Below, piece after piece: positions 1 through 7,553 of a stretch of 30,909 nucleotides of DNA; position 1 is the stretch's first letter, and the number at the start of each line of letters is the position of its first letter. The notes beneath the pieces are model-generated. The model had not been told where the DNA came from and did no database searches. It was given only the letters and a program-made list of their open reading frames with translations. Made by a program: the position numbers and the translations under genes. This DNA comes from JAJPXC01 sp964628905 (GTDB lineage Bacteria > Bacteroidota > Bacteroidia > Bacteroidales > Muribaculaceae), in assembly GCA_964628905.1 (NCBI GenBank), contig CAZVNS010000022.1:1-30909 (forward strand), given 5' to 3'.

Positions 1-362
1 TTTTCCTAATTTCTCTCAATCAAAGCCGCTGAGAATCGAAAATTACGGGAAAGAAATACAACTCATCCGATTCTCCCTGCTTCTCCCCGCGTTTATCCAC
101 CATTTTTATGGCCATTAACTGAATGTCCCTAATTTAGTGGTATAAAAAATTAAATACTGAATCATGATTACCGAAAGTAAAGTTACTGAAATTTCCTTCC
201 GTTTGACATAATTCGTGTTCTTTTATGCAAAAGTACAAATAAAGTTTGACATAAATGTAAAAACGGTTCAACTTTTTCAGGAACCGACAATGTCCGCGCC
301 CGCGCTATTTCCCGGACATCTTTATGTTCGAGGGATTGGGAGGAAATGTGTACATTCGCGGT
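1..362. other. Non-coding leader upstream of queC
   Basis: No convincing gene is visible here; the longest minus-strand frames are 31 codons or less or lie antisense to queC. The stretch is AT-rich. It contains an 11-nt direct repeat GTTTGACATAA at 201-211 and 244-254, and two inverted repeats: CGGTTC 264-269 with GAACCG 281-286, and TGTCCG 291-296 with CGGACA 313-318. A minus-strand TACTTTTG (229-236) matches the Bacteroidetes -7 box but has no clear -33 element and no gene downstream of it. I do not recognise a preQ1 riboswitch consensus, although one would be plausible before queC. Confidence 0.5.
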
Positions 363-1019
363 ATGGAAAAGGATTGTCTGATTGTAGTGTCGGGGGGCAT
401 GGACTCCGTGACACTGATGCATGAGTACAAGGATAGGATAGCGCTGGCGGTGACGTTTGACTACGGCGCCAACCACAACCGGCGTGAGGCGGAGTGCGCC
501 GCAGCGCAGTGCCGTCTGCTGGGGATAGAGCACATAGTGATACCCTTAGGCTTCATGGGGGAGTATTTCGAGAGCTCGCTGCTGAGCGGTGCCGATGCGA
601 TCCCCGAGGGGCATTACGAGGATGAGAATATGCGTTCGACGGTGGTGCCGTTCCGCAACGGCATCATGCTCGCCGTGGGCTGTGGTTTGGCCTCGTCAAG
701 GGGACTGAAGCATGTGCTGATAGCCAACCATGGCGGCGACCACGCCATCTATCCCGACTGCCGACAGGATTTCGTCGACGCTATGAGCGCCGCGATGACA
801 GCCGGCACTTACGAGGGGGTCGACATCTTGGCCCCCTACACCAACATCACCAAGGGTGAGATCGCAGCCCGCGGGCGCGAGCTGGGCGTGGATTACACGC
901 TCACCTACTCCTGCTACAAGGGTGGGGAGCGGCACTGCGGCCGTTGCGGCACCTGCGTGGAGCGACGCGAGGCCATGGAGTACGCCGGCATCGCCGACCC
1001 GACACAATATGAATCGTAA
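363..1019 (+). CDS. queC: 7-cyano-7-deazaguanine synthase QueC
   Basis: QueC makes preQ0 from 7-carboxy-7-deazaguanine, ammonia and ATP in the queuosine tRNA-modification pathway (cytosol). The PP-loop SGGMDS lies at residues 10-15. The zinc site near the C-terminus is the four-cysteine pattern CYKGGERHCGRCGTC, followed by VERREAM. I chose the ATG at 363, which gives 218 aa, close to the usual QueC length, and places the PP-loop at the usual distance from the N-terminus. In-frame alternatives at 324 (ATG) and 348 (GTG, just after AGGAAAT) would add 13 or 5 unconserved residues. No queD, queE or queF lies in the window, so the gene appears to stand alone before the rimP promoter. Confidence 0.95.
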   Translation: MEKDCLIVVSGGMDSVTLMHEYKDRIALAVTFDYGANHNRREAECAAAQCRLLGIEHIVIPLGFMGEYFESSLLSGADAIPEGHYEDENMRSTVVPFRNGIMLAVGCGLASSRGLKHVLIANHGGDHAIYPDCRQDFVDAMSAAMTAGTYEGVDILAPYTNITKGEIAARGRELGVDYTLTYSCYKGGERHCGRCGTCVERREAMEYAGIADPTQYES

Positions 1020-1107
1020 ATGATGTTAATGATTTGTAAAATATCTCACCAAAGGGTTAAATTTAGCTAAATCTTGTAGTCGATGAGGTGCTCGAGGGGG
1101 CGAAAAG

Positions 1108-1138
1108 TTGCGCGGAGAGCTGATTTTGACTACCTTTG
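1108..1138 (+). promoter_or_regulatory. Promoter of the rimP-nusA-infB operon
   Basis: TACCTTTG at 1131-1138 matches the Bacteroidetes -7 consensus TAnnTTTG exactly. A TTG at 1108-1110 is 20 nt upstream, as expected for the -33 element. The following TAAC is a common context for transcription starts of this phylum. The start should lie near 1145, leaving a leader of about 50 nt. Confidence 0.75.
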
Positions 1139-1152
1139 TAACAACGAATCGT

Positions 1153-1183
1153 AGGAGGAGGCCACAGGCTTCCTCCTTTTATT
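1153..1183 (+). terminator. Terminator-like hairpin in the rimP leader (possible attenuator)
   Basis: An 11-bp stem (1153-1163 with 1167-1177, one G-T pair) closes an ACA triloop and is followed by TTTTATT. It lies between the promoter and the rimP start at 1193, so it cannot be the terminator of queC alone. The 5' arm contains GGAGGAGG, a perfect Shine-Dalgarno-like stretch, held in the stem. Seen directly: hairpin and T-rich tail. Inferred: attenuation of the operon. Confidence 0.6.
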
Positions 1184-1192
1184 AATGCTACA

Positions 1193-1660
1193 ATGATTGA
1201 CAAGCAACTACTGACCAAGACTGTCGAGGACGCCATAGCCGGCACCGACATGTTTATCGTAGACATTCAGGTGAAGCCCGGCAACGCCATCGTGGTGGAG
1301 CTCGACTCGGAGACATCGATTGATATCGACACCTGCGCACAGATCACCCGCAAGATAGAGAGCGTGTTTGACCGTGACGTCGAGGACTACGAGCTTGAGG
1401 TGGGCTCGGCGGGGCTTACCGCCGACTTCAAGGTGCGCCGCCAGTATCTGAAGAACGTGGGCAACGACGTGGAGATACTCACCCGCGCCGGCCGCAAGCT
1501 TACCGCTAACCTCAAGAGCGTGGGCGACGACGACTTCACCGTCACCTATCAGGTGAAGGAGAAGCCCGAGGGCGCCAAGCGCCCGGTGCTGGTGGAGAAG
1601 GAGGAGACACTGAAGATGGGCGACTGCAAATACGTGCGCTACGCCATCTCATTCAAGTGA
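1193..1660 (+). CDS. rimP: Ribosome maturation factor RimP
   Basis: RimP assists late assembly of the 30S ribosomal subunit. The protein is 155 aa, the normal size. It shows the N-terminal alpha-beta domain with the conserved VELDSETSIDIDTCAQITRK region (residues about 35-55), then DYELEVGSAGL (about 65-75), and a C-terminal SH3-like barrel containing LKSVGDDDFTV. Gene order rimP-nusA-infB is conserved across bacteria and confirms the call. The ATG at 1193 lies 10 nt after the T-rich tail of a leader hairpin. The 234-nt gap to nusA is long for this operon and is filled by an intergenic repeat. Confidence 0.95.
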   Translation: MIDKQLLTKTVEDAIAGTDMFIVDIQVKPGNAIVVELDSETSIDIDTCAQITRKIESVFDRDVEDYELEVGSAGLTADFKVRRQYLKNVGNDVEILTRAGRKLTANLKSVGDDDFTVTYQVKEKPEGAKRPVLVEKEETLKMGDCKYVRYAISFK

Positions 1661-1672
1661 TGAGCCCTGCCC

Positions 1673-1860
1673 GGCCCTCCCCACAAGGGAGGGAGCCAAA
1701 TGCCTTAACGACCTTAAAGTCCTTAACGGTAACCCTCTATATAACAGCATGCCGGTGAGCACAGCGAGGCGGCTTGCGGTCAGAAACTACCCGGGGTGAG
1801 AGCACCCGCAGGGTGCAACTCTAACAACAAAGCGCAGACGCTCCAGGAAGCGTCCCACTA
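1673..1860 (+). repeat. Modular intergenic repeat, copy A (inside the rimP-nusA operon)
   Basis: This is a string of small palindromes. CCCTCCC (1675-1681) pairs with GGGAGGG (1687-1693). CCTTAACGACCTTAAAG is at 1703-1719 and CCCTCTATATAAC at 1733-1745. A degenerate GCATGCCG / CGGCTTGC inverted repeat lies at 1748-1776, a GCACCC-GCA-GGGTGC hairpin at 1803-1817, and an ACGCT / AGCGT hairpin at 1838-1853. The order and several blocks are shared with copy C at 12500-12710. The element is followed by AACAACTTAAAA-type sequence running up to the nusA start. It has no T-run and no coding capacity. Confidence 0.7.
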
Positions 1861-1894
1861 ACAACTTAAAAACCAAAAAACTTAACAACTATAT

Positions 1895-3274
1895 ATGGCA
1901 AAGAAAGAGGAAGCTCCCAACATGGTGGAGCGGTTCGCCGAGTTCAAGGAACTGAAGAACATCGACAAGACTACAATGATCGCAGTGCTCGAGGAGTCAT
2001 TCCGCAAAGTGCTCAAATCAATGTTTGACAACGCCGAAAACTTCGACGTGATCATGAACCCCGACAAGGGTGACGTGCAGATTTTCCAAAACCTCGAGGT
2101 GGTGCCCGACGGCGAGGTGACCAACAAGAACCTGCAGATCTCGCTCACCGAGGCTCGCGCCGACAACGACCCCGACGCCGAAGTCGGTGAGGAGCACACC
2201 CGCGAAATCATATTTGCCAACTTCGGCCGCCGCGCCATCCTCAATCTGCGCCAGACACTGCAGTCGCGCATCCTGGAGCTTCAGAAGGAGGCCCTTTACA
2301 ATAAGTTTAAGGACCTTGAGGGTGAGCTGATCACCGGTGAGGTCTACCAGACATGGTCGAAGGAGGCCCTGCTGCTTGACGATGAGAAGAACGAGCTGCT
2401 GCTCCCCCGCACCGAGGCCATCCCCGGCGACTTCTTCCGCAAGGGAGAGACAGTGCGCGCCGTGGTGACCAGCGTTACCAACAAGAACAACAACCCCAAG
2501 ATCATACTGTCGCGCACCGATGAGAACTTCCTGCGCCGCCTGTTTGAGCTTGAGGTGCCTGAGATACACGACGGACTGATCAACATCCGCGCCGTGGCCC
2601 GCATCCCCGGCGAGCGCGCCAAGATCGCCGTGGAGAGCTACGACGACCGCATCGACCCCGTGGGCGCCTGCGTGGGCGTCAAGGGCTCGCGCATACATGG
2701 CATCGTGCGCGAGTTGCGCAACGAGAACATCGACGTGATCAACTACACCTCCAACCCCCAGCTCTTCATACAGCGCGCCCTCTCGCCCGCCAAGATCACC
2801 TCAATCCGCCTCGACACAGAGGGTAAGAAGGCTGAGGTATTCCTCCGCCCCGAGGAGGTATCACTCGCCATCGGTAAGGGAGGCCTGAACATCAAGCTCG
2901 CCTCGAAGCTCACCGGCTACCAGATCGACGTATACCGCGAGTCAGACCGCAAGGATCTTGAGGATGACGTGGCACTCAACGACTTCAAGGACGAAATCGA
3001 CGAGTGGGTAATCGACGTGCTCAAGCAGGCACTCGGCGTGAAGACCGCCCGCGGCGTGCTCCGCTACCCCCGCGAGGAGATCATCGAGCTCACCGACTTG
3101 GAGGAGGATACCGTCGACGACGTATTGGCAATACTCAGCGCCGAGTTTGAGGATGAGGCCGCTGAGGCTGACGACAGCGTGGAGGAGGCTGACGACGCTG
3201 ACGACGACGCTGACGACACAGCAGCAGAAGAAACCGAGGAAACAGACGACAACGACGACAACGCAAAAGAATAA
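1895..3274 (+). CDS. nusA: Transcription termination/antitermination factor NusA
   Basis: NusA binds RNA polymerase and modulates pausing, termination and antitermination. The N-terminal polymerase-binding domain covers about residues 1-130, including RRAILNLRQTLQSRI. An S1 domain follows (about 135-205, starting at GELITGEVYQ), then two KH domains with DPVGACVGVKGSRIHGI (near 250) and EEVSLAIGKGGLNIKLASKLTGY (near 330). Length is 459 aa. The C-terminal about 35 residues are a strongly acidic D/E/A tail, encoded by GACGAC-rich repeats, instead of the extra C-terminal domains of some gammaproteobacterial NusA. The gap to infB is 15 nt. Confidence 0.96.
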   Translation: MAKKEEAPNMVERFAEFKELKNIDKTTMIAVLEESFRKVLKSMFDNAENFDVIMNPDKGDVQIFQNLEVVPDGEVTNKNLQISLTEARADNDPDAEVGEEHTREIIFANFGRRAILNLRQTLQSRILELQKEALYNKFKDLEGELITGEVYQTWSKEALLLDDEKNELLLPRTEAIPGDFFRKGETVRAVVTSVTNKNNNPKIILSRTDENFLRRLFELEVPEIHDGLINIRAVARIPGERAKIAVESYDDRIDPVGACVGVKGSRIHGIVRELRNENIDVINYTSNPQLFIQRALSPAKITSIRLDTEGKKAEVFLRPEEVSLAIGKGGLNIKLASKLTGYQIDVYRESDRKDLEDDVALNDFKDEIDEWVIDVLKQALGVKTARGVLRYPREEIIELTDLEEDTVDDVLAILSAEFEDEAAEADDSVEEADDADDDADDTAAEETEETDDNDDNAKE

Positions 3275-3289
3275 TCCCGACCATAATAT

Positions 3290-6154
3290 ATGCCGAAAAC
3301 AAAAATCAGTAAAGTCGCAAAAGACCTCAACGTGGCACTCCCCACGGTGATTGAGTTCTTGCGCAAAAAAGACATCACGATCGACGACAACCCCAACACG
3401 CGCGTCGAGGATGATGTAGTGGCCATTCTTGAGAAGGAATTCAAGAACGACCAGGACATCAAGAACAAGAGCGCTCAGCTCGTCTCAGAGCGCCAGAAGG
3501 AGAAGGCCAAGGCTGCAGCCCAGGCCCCCGCGGCTCGTACGGTCGAGGAAATCAAGCTCCCCAGCGAGACCAACAAGCCAAAGATATTAGGCAAGATACA
3601 GCTCGACACCAAGGGTAACCCCATTGCTCCCAAGCCTGAGACTAAGCCCGAACCTAAGCCGGAGCCCAAGTCTGAAGTTAAGGCAGGGTCCAAACCTGAG
3701 ATTAAGGCTGAACCCAAGCCCGAGGTTAAGGCGGAGCCCAAACCGGAGCCCAAGGCAGAGCCTAAGCCCGAGTCCAAGGTCGAGGAAAAGGCCGCCCCTC
3801 TCCCCGCAGCTAAGGCCGAGGAGGCCAAAGTGGCTCCCGAGGCTCCCGAGGCAGAGAAACCTGCCGAGGAGAAGCCCGCCGAGCCGGAGATTTTCACCAC
3901 CGGCCGTGAGCCTGCCCTGAAGCTCAACGTGGTGGGCAAAATCGACCTGTCGGCCCTCAACCAGTCGACGCGCCCTAAAAAGAGGAGCAAGGAGGAGCGC
4001 CGCAACGAGCGCATAGCCAAAGCCAATGGTGGCGCAGCCGCCGGAGCGGGTGGCGACCGCAAGAAGCGCAAACGCATCAGCGGCAAGGAGAAGATCGACA
4101 TTGAGAAGGTAGGTGGACAGATCACCTCCAACCCCTCACCCAACGGTGGCGGCGACAGGTCGCGCAACGGTGGCGGTGGCGAGGGCAAATCGCGCCGCGA
4201 CCGCGGTGGCAAGGGTGAGCGCAACCGTCGCCCCGTGCACACCGAGGTCAGCGAGGAGGATGTACAGAAGCAGGTGAAGGAGACCCTGGCCCGCCTCACA
4301 TCAAAGGACAAAGGTCAGAAGAAGGGCGCCAAGTGGCGTAAGGAGAAGCGTGAGGCGTTCGCAACCCGCGAGCGTGAGGCCCACGAACTCGAAGCCGCCG
4401 AGAGCAAGACCCTGAAGCTCACCGAATTCGTTACCGCCAACGACCTTGCGGTGATGATGGACGTGCCTGTCAACAACGTCATCGCCACATGTATGAACCT
4501 CGGTGTGATGGTGTCAATCAACCAGCGCCTTGATGCCGAGACCATCAATATCGTAGCCGATGAATTCGGCTTCACCACCGAATATGTATCGGCTGAGGTG
4601 GCCAACGCCATCCACAACGAAGAGGACTCCGAAGAGGATCTCGTGCAGCGTCCGCCGATTGTCACCGTGATGGGTCACGTCGACCACGGTAAGACATCGC
4701 TCCTCGACTATATCCGCAAGGCCAACGTGATCGCCGGCGAGGCCGGAGGTATCACACAGCATATCGGAGCCTACAACGTAAAGCTCCCCGACGGGCGCCG
4801 CATCACATTCCTCGACACCCCCGGTCACGAGGCGTTTACCGCCATGCGTGCCCGCGGTGCCAAGGTCACCGACTTGGTTATCATCATCGTCGCCGCCGAC
4901 GATGCCGTGATGCCCCAGACCGTTGAGGCCATCAACCACGCATCAGCTGCCGGCGTGCCTATCGTGTTCGCCATCAACAAGGTGGACAAGCCCTCAGCCA
5001 ACCCTGAAAAGATCAAGGAGGAGCTGGCTCAGATGAACTACCTCGTAGAGGACTGGGGCGGTAAGTACCAGTCGCAGGACATCTCGGCCAAGAAGGGTAT
5101 CGGCGTCAAGGAGCTGATGGAGAAAGTGCTCCTTGAGGCTGAGATGCTCGACCTCAAGGCCAACCCCAACCGCAAGGCCACCGGCTCAATCATCGAGTCG
5201 TCGCTCGACAAGGGCCGCGGCTATGTGGCCACCGTGCTCGTCAACAACGGCACCCTGCGCATGGGCGACATCATCCTTGCCGGAACGCACTACGGTAAGA
5301 TCAAGGCCATGTTCAACGAGCGCAACCAGCGCATCGAGGAGGCTGGTCCGTCGACCCCCGTGCTCATCCTCGGACTCAACAGCGCTCCCACTGCCGGCGA
5401 CGCCTTCAATGTGATGGACACCGAACAGGAGGCCCGCGAAATCGCCACCAAGCGCGAGCAGCTGCAGCGCGAACTCGGCCTGCGCACCAAGAAGATACTC
5501 ACCCTCGACGACATAGGCCGTCGCCGCGCCATCGGCAACTTCCAGGAGCTCAACATCATCGTCAAGGGCGACGTCGACGGTTCGATTGAGGCCCTGAGCG
5601 ATTCGTTGATCAAGCTCTCAACCCCCGAAATCCAGGTCAACGTGCTCCACAAGGCAGTCGGCCAGATCTCGGAGAGCGATGTCACCCTGGCTGCCGCGTC
5701 CGACGCCATCATCATCGGTTTCCAGGTTCGCCCCTCGCAGGCAGCACGCCGCGAAGCCGAGCGAGAGGGAGTCGATATCCGCCTCTACTCAGTCATCTAT
5801 CAGGCTATCGAGGAGGTGAAGGACGCTATGGCCGGCATGCTCGCCCCCGAAATCAAGGAGGAGATCACCGGTACGGCCGAAGTGCTCCAGACCTACCACA
5901 TATCCAAGGTCGGCACCATCGCCGGCGCCATCGTGCGCGAAGGCAAGATCAAGCGCGGCACCAAGGTGCGCCTGATCCGCGACGGCATCGTGCGCTACAC
6001 CGGCGATTTGGGTTCGCTCAAACGCTTCAAGGACGATGCCAAGGAGGTGGCGAGCGGCTACGAATGTGGCTTGAACATAGCCGGTTACAACGACCTGCAA
6101 GTTGGCGACCTGATCGAAGGCTTCGAGCAGGTTGAGGTCAACCGCACCCTCTGA
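3290..6154 (+). CDS. infB: Translation initiation factor IF-2
   Basis: IF-2 is the GTPase that places fMet-tRNA on the 30S subunit and promotes subunit joining. The short N-terminal IF2_N-like segment (residues 1-50) is followed by a long, low-complexity linker of K-P-E repeats (about 110-175) and a K/R/G-rich region (about 225-330). A second IF2_N-like domain is near 385-440. The G domain begins with GHVDHGKT near residue 460, followed by DTPGHE, NKVD and domains II-IV to the end. Length is 954 aa, typical for Bacteroidetes. The linker repeats are a likely site of length variation between strains. Confidence 0.97.
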   Translation: MPKTKISKVAKDLNVALPTVIEFLRKKDITIDDNPNTRVEDDVVAILEKEFKNDQDIKNKSAQLVSERQKEKAKAAAQAPAARTVEEIKLPSETNKPKILGKIQLDTKGNPIAPKPETKPEPKPEPKSEVKAGSKPEIKAEPKPEVKAEPKPEPKAEPKPESKVEEKAAPLPAAKAEEAKVAPEAPEAEKPAEEKPAEPEIFTTGREPALKLNVVGKIDLSALNQSTRPKKRSKEERRNERIAKANGGAAAGAGGDRKKRKRISGKEKIDIEKVGGQITSNPSPNGGGDRSRNGGGGEGKSRRDRGGKGERNRRPVHTEVSEEDVQKQVKETLARLTSKDKGQKKGAKWRKEKREAFATREREAHELEAAESKTLKLTEFVTANDLAVMMDVPVNNVIATCMNLGVMVSINQRLDAETINIVADEFGFTTEYVSAEVANAIHNEEDSEEDLVQRPPIVTVMGHVDHGKTSLLDYIRKANVIAGEAGGITQHIGAYNVKLPDGRRITFLDTPGHEAFTAMRARGAKVTDLVIIIVAADDAVMPQTVEAINHASAAGVPIVFAINKVDKPSANPEKIKEELAQMNYLVEDWGGKYQSQDISAKKGIGVKELMEKVLLEAEMLDLKANPNRKATGSIIESSLDKGRGYVATVLVNNGTLRMGDIILAGTHYGKIKAMFNERNQRIEEAGPSTPVLILGLNSAPTAGDAFNVMDTEQEAREIATKREQLQRELGLRTKKILTLDDIGRRRAIGNFQELNIIVKGDVDGSIEALSDSLIKLSTPEIQVNVLHKAVGQISESDVTLAAASDAIIIGFQVRPSQAARREAEREGVDIRLYSVIYQAIEEVKDAMAGMLAPEIKEEITGTAEVLQTYHISKVGTIAGAIVREGKIKRGTKVRLIRDGIVRYTGDLGSLKRFKDDAKEVASGYECGLNIAGYNDLQVGDLIEGFEQVEVNRTL

Positions 6155-6164
6155 CACCCCCGTA

Positions 6165-6605
6165 ATGACAGCCTACCTCAACTTAGGCACCAACATAGGC
6201 GATCGCCTCTCCAATCTGGAGCAGGCGGTCGCACTTGTTGAATATCTCACCGGAAGCCGTTGCCGCCTGTCGCACGTGGTTGAGAGTGAGCCTTGGGGAT
6301 ACGAGTCGCCCAACGCATACCTCAACATTGGACTCGCCCTGGAGTGGAGCGGCACACCCTTGGGACTGCTCAACATCACCCAGCGTGCTGAGCAGCTGAT
6401 GGGCAGCGGCGCACATCGCCGGGCCGACGGCAGCTACGCCGACCGCCTGATCGATATCGACATCATAGCCATCGACCACCTACGGATCGACCACCCGCGA
6501 CTGACCCTGCCGCACCCCCGCGCCCACCTCCGCAACTTCGTCACCACCCCCCTCCGCCACCTAGGCTACCCCTTGCCTAGCCACATCAGAACACTATGCG
6601 ATTAA
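6165..6605 (+). CDS. folK: 2-amino-4-hydroxy-6-hydroxymethyldihydropteridine diphosphokinase
   Basis: FolK (HPPK) transfers pyrophosphate from ATP to 6-hydroxymethyl-7,8-dihydropterin in folate synthesis. It shows the N-terminal AYLNLGTNIGDR, then ESEPWGYESPNAYLNIGLAL, the Mg-binding pair D97/D99 in DRLIDIDIIAID, and LPHPRAHLRNFV. The ATG at 6165 gives 146 aa and starts directly at the conserved strand. A TTG start at 6132 would overlap infB and add unconserved residues. It follows infB by 10 nt and is probably co-transcribed. The E. coli enzyme is slightly longer (about 160 aa). Confidence 0.93.
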   Translation: MTAYLNLGTNIGDRLSNLEQAVALVEYLTGSRCRLSHVVESEPWGYESPNAYLNIGLALEWSGTPLGLLNITQRAEQLMGSGAHRRADGSYADRLIDIDIIAIDHLRIDHPRLTLPHPRAHLRNFVTTPLRHLGYPLPSHIRTLCD

Positions 6606-6646
6606 CAATACGATTAATAATATTTCCCTAATTTAAATTATTCCAT

Positions 6647-6654
6647 TACCTTTG
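6647..6654 (+). promoter_or_regulatory. Probable promoter of the type II R-M pair
   Basis: TACCTTTG matches the -7 box TAnnTTTG, 53 nt before the nuclease start. No TTTG/TTG is found at the usual -33 distance, so only half of the promoter is supported. Confidence 0.5.
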
Positions 6655-6706
6655 CTTATACAAAATTGTAGGTACTCCAAGTATAAATAATCCGAAGAAA
6701 GTACAA

Positions 6707-7552
6707 ATGTGCGAAAAACTTAACGGACTTTGCCCAGACGTTTCTGAGGGTATCAGGACAGTAATCACTGAACTAATGGATTCAGTGATGAACAAGGTAT
6801 TAGTCACAGACCCTTTTATTCCTGAGGTGCATCATGCTAAAAAACCATTATATGCTGCCCTCGTGCCCGATGAGATATTCAAAGGGTCGCATTTTGAGAG
6901 ACGGTTTGTAACACCATTTGGCTCAGCATGGGAAAGGCTGGCACAAGTTGTATCGTTAGCTCGTTTTGGCAAATGCACATTACAAGCAACCGTTGAGGGC
7001 AACATTCTGGATGGCAGGCTAAAAAGGATACAAGAAATTTTGAACGCCGAAGATCATGCCACAAAAAGTCAAAAAAAGAGGAAGCCTGACTGGGATGCTG
7101 ATCTTCAATATGTAATGGAGGGAAATGGAGAACCCATCCCGACAACAGTAGTCTGTGACTTGCTGATAGAAGATGAAAAACAAAATAAAAAATATGCGCT
7201 TGAGCTTAAGGCCCCTCTACCAAACAGCGATCAAACAAAGGTAAGCAAGGAGAAATTATTGAAATTAATGTCAATGGAGGGTAACCCTATCACTCAGGCA
7301 TATTATGCCTTAGTATATAACCCTTACGGCAAGAAAGAGGACTATGCCTGGAGCTACCCTAAGAAATGGTTCAATATCCAAACAGATGCATGTATACTTA
7401 TCGGAGATGAGCTATGGGATTTTCTCGGTGGATATGGTACGTATGGCAAGTTTATCGATGAGATAAACAAGTTAGGTAGGCATTATAAAGAACAAATTTA
7501 TCGGGACTACCTTAATATCGAACCAATAGAGATAAATAACGGATGCATCTGA
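6707..7552 (+). CDS. Type II restriction endonuclease, PD-(D/E)xK, TdeIII/MjaII-like
   Basis: This is probably the nuclease partner of the cytosine methyltransferase that starts one base after its stop. The catalytic pattern can be read as D151 (VVCDLLIED) followed by E166-L-K168 (YALELKAP), a PD-(D/E)xK core. The region NPITQAYYALVYNPYG followed by the Trp-rich DYAWSYPKKWF resembles the TdeIII family as I remember it, whose characterised members cut GGNCC; that family name is a recollection, not a search result. It is 281 aa with no frameshift. The DNA is AT-rich with AAA/ATA-type codons unlike folK and the glutaminyl cyclase on either side, which suggests horizontal transfer. Confidence 0.75.
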   Translation: MCEKLNGLCPDVSEGIRTVITELMDSVMNKVLVTDPFIPEVHHAKKPLYAALVPDEIFKGSHFERRFVTPFGSAWERLAQVVSLARFGKCTLQATVEGNILDGRLKRIQEILNAEDHATKSQKKRKPDWDADLQYVMEGNGEPIPTTVVCDLLIEDEKQNKKYALELKAPLPNSDQTKVSKEKLLKLMSMEGNPITQAYYALVYNPYGKKEDYAWSYPKKWFNIQTDACILIGDELWDFLGGYGTYGKFIDEINKLGRHYKEQIYRDYLNIEPIEINNGCI

Positions 7553-7553
7553 T

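Noticed and set aside
20..115. 31-codon minus-strand frame at the window edge
   Set aside because: Too short, no promoter in register and no recognisable sequence.
229..236. Minus-strand TACTTTTG as a promoter
   Set aside because: No -33 element at the right distance and no gene on the minus strand down to position 1.
1673..1860. CRISPR array in the rimP-nusA gap
   Set aside because: The blocks differ from each other and there are no regular spacers; the structure is a set of distinct palindromes.
2018..2698. A 226-codon minus-strand frame opposite nusA
   Set aside because: Its Val/Gly/Ala/His-rich sequence is the complement of well-conserved nusA coding sequence; no promoter or motif.
3640..3790. 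IF-2 K-P-E repeats as a novel element
   Set aside because: Such low-complexity linkers are usual in IF-2 of this phylum.
3475..4311. A 278-codon minus-strand frame opposite infB
   Set aside because: It is the antisense of the K-P-E and K/R-rich linker of IF-2, giving Ser/Leu/Gly/Arg repeats with no protein-like pattern.
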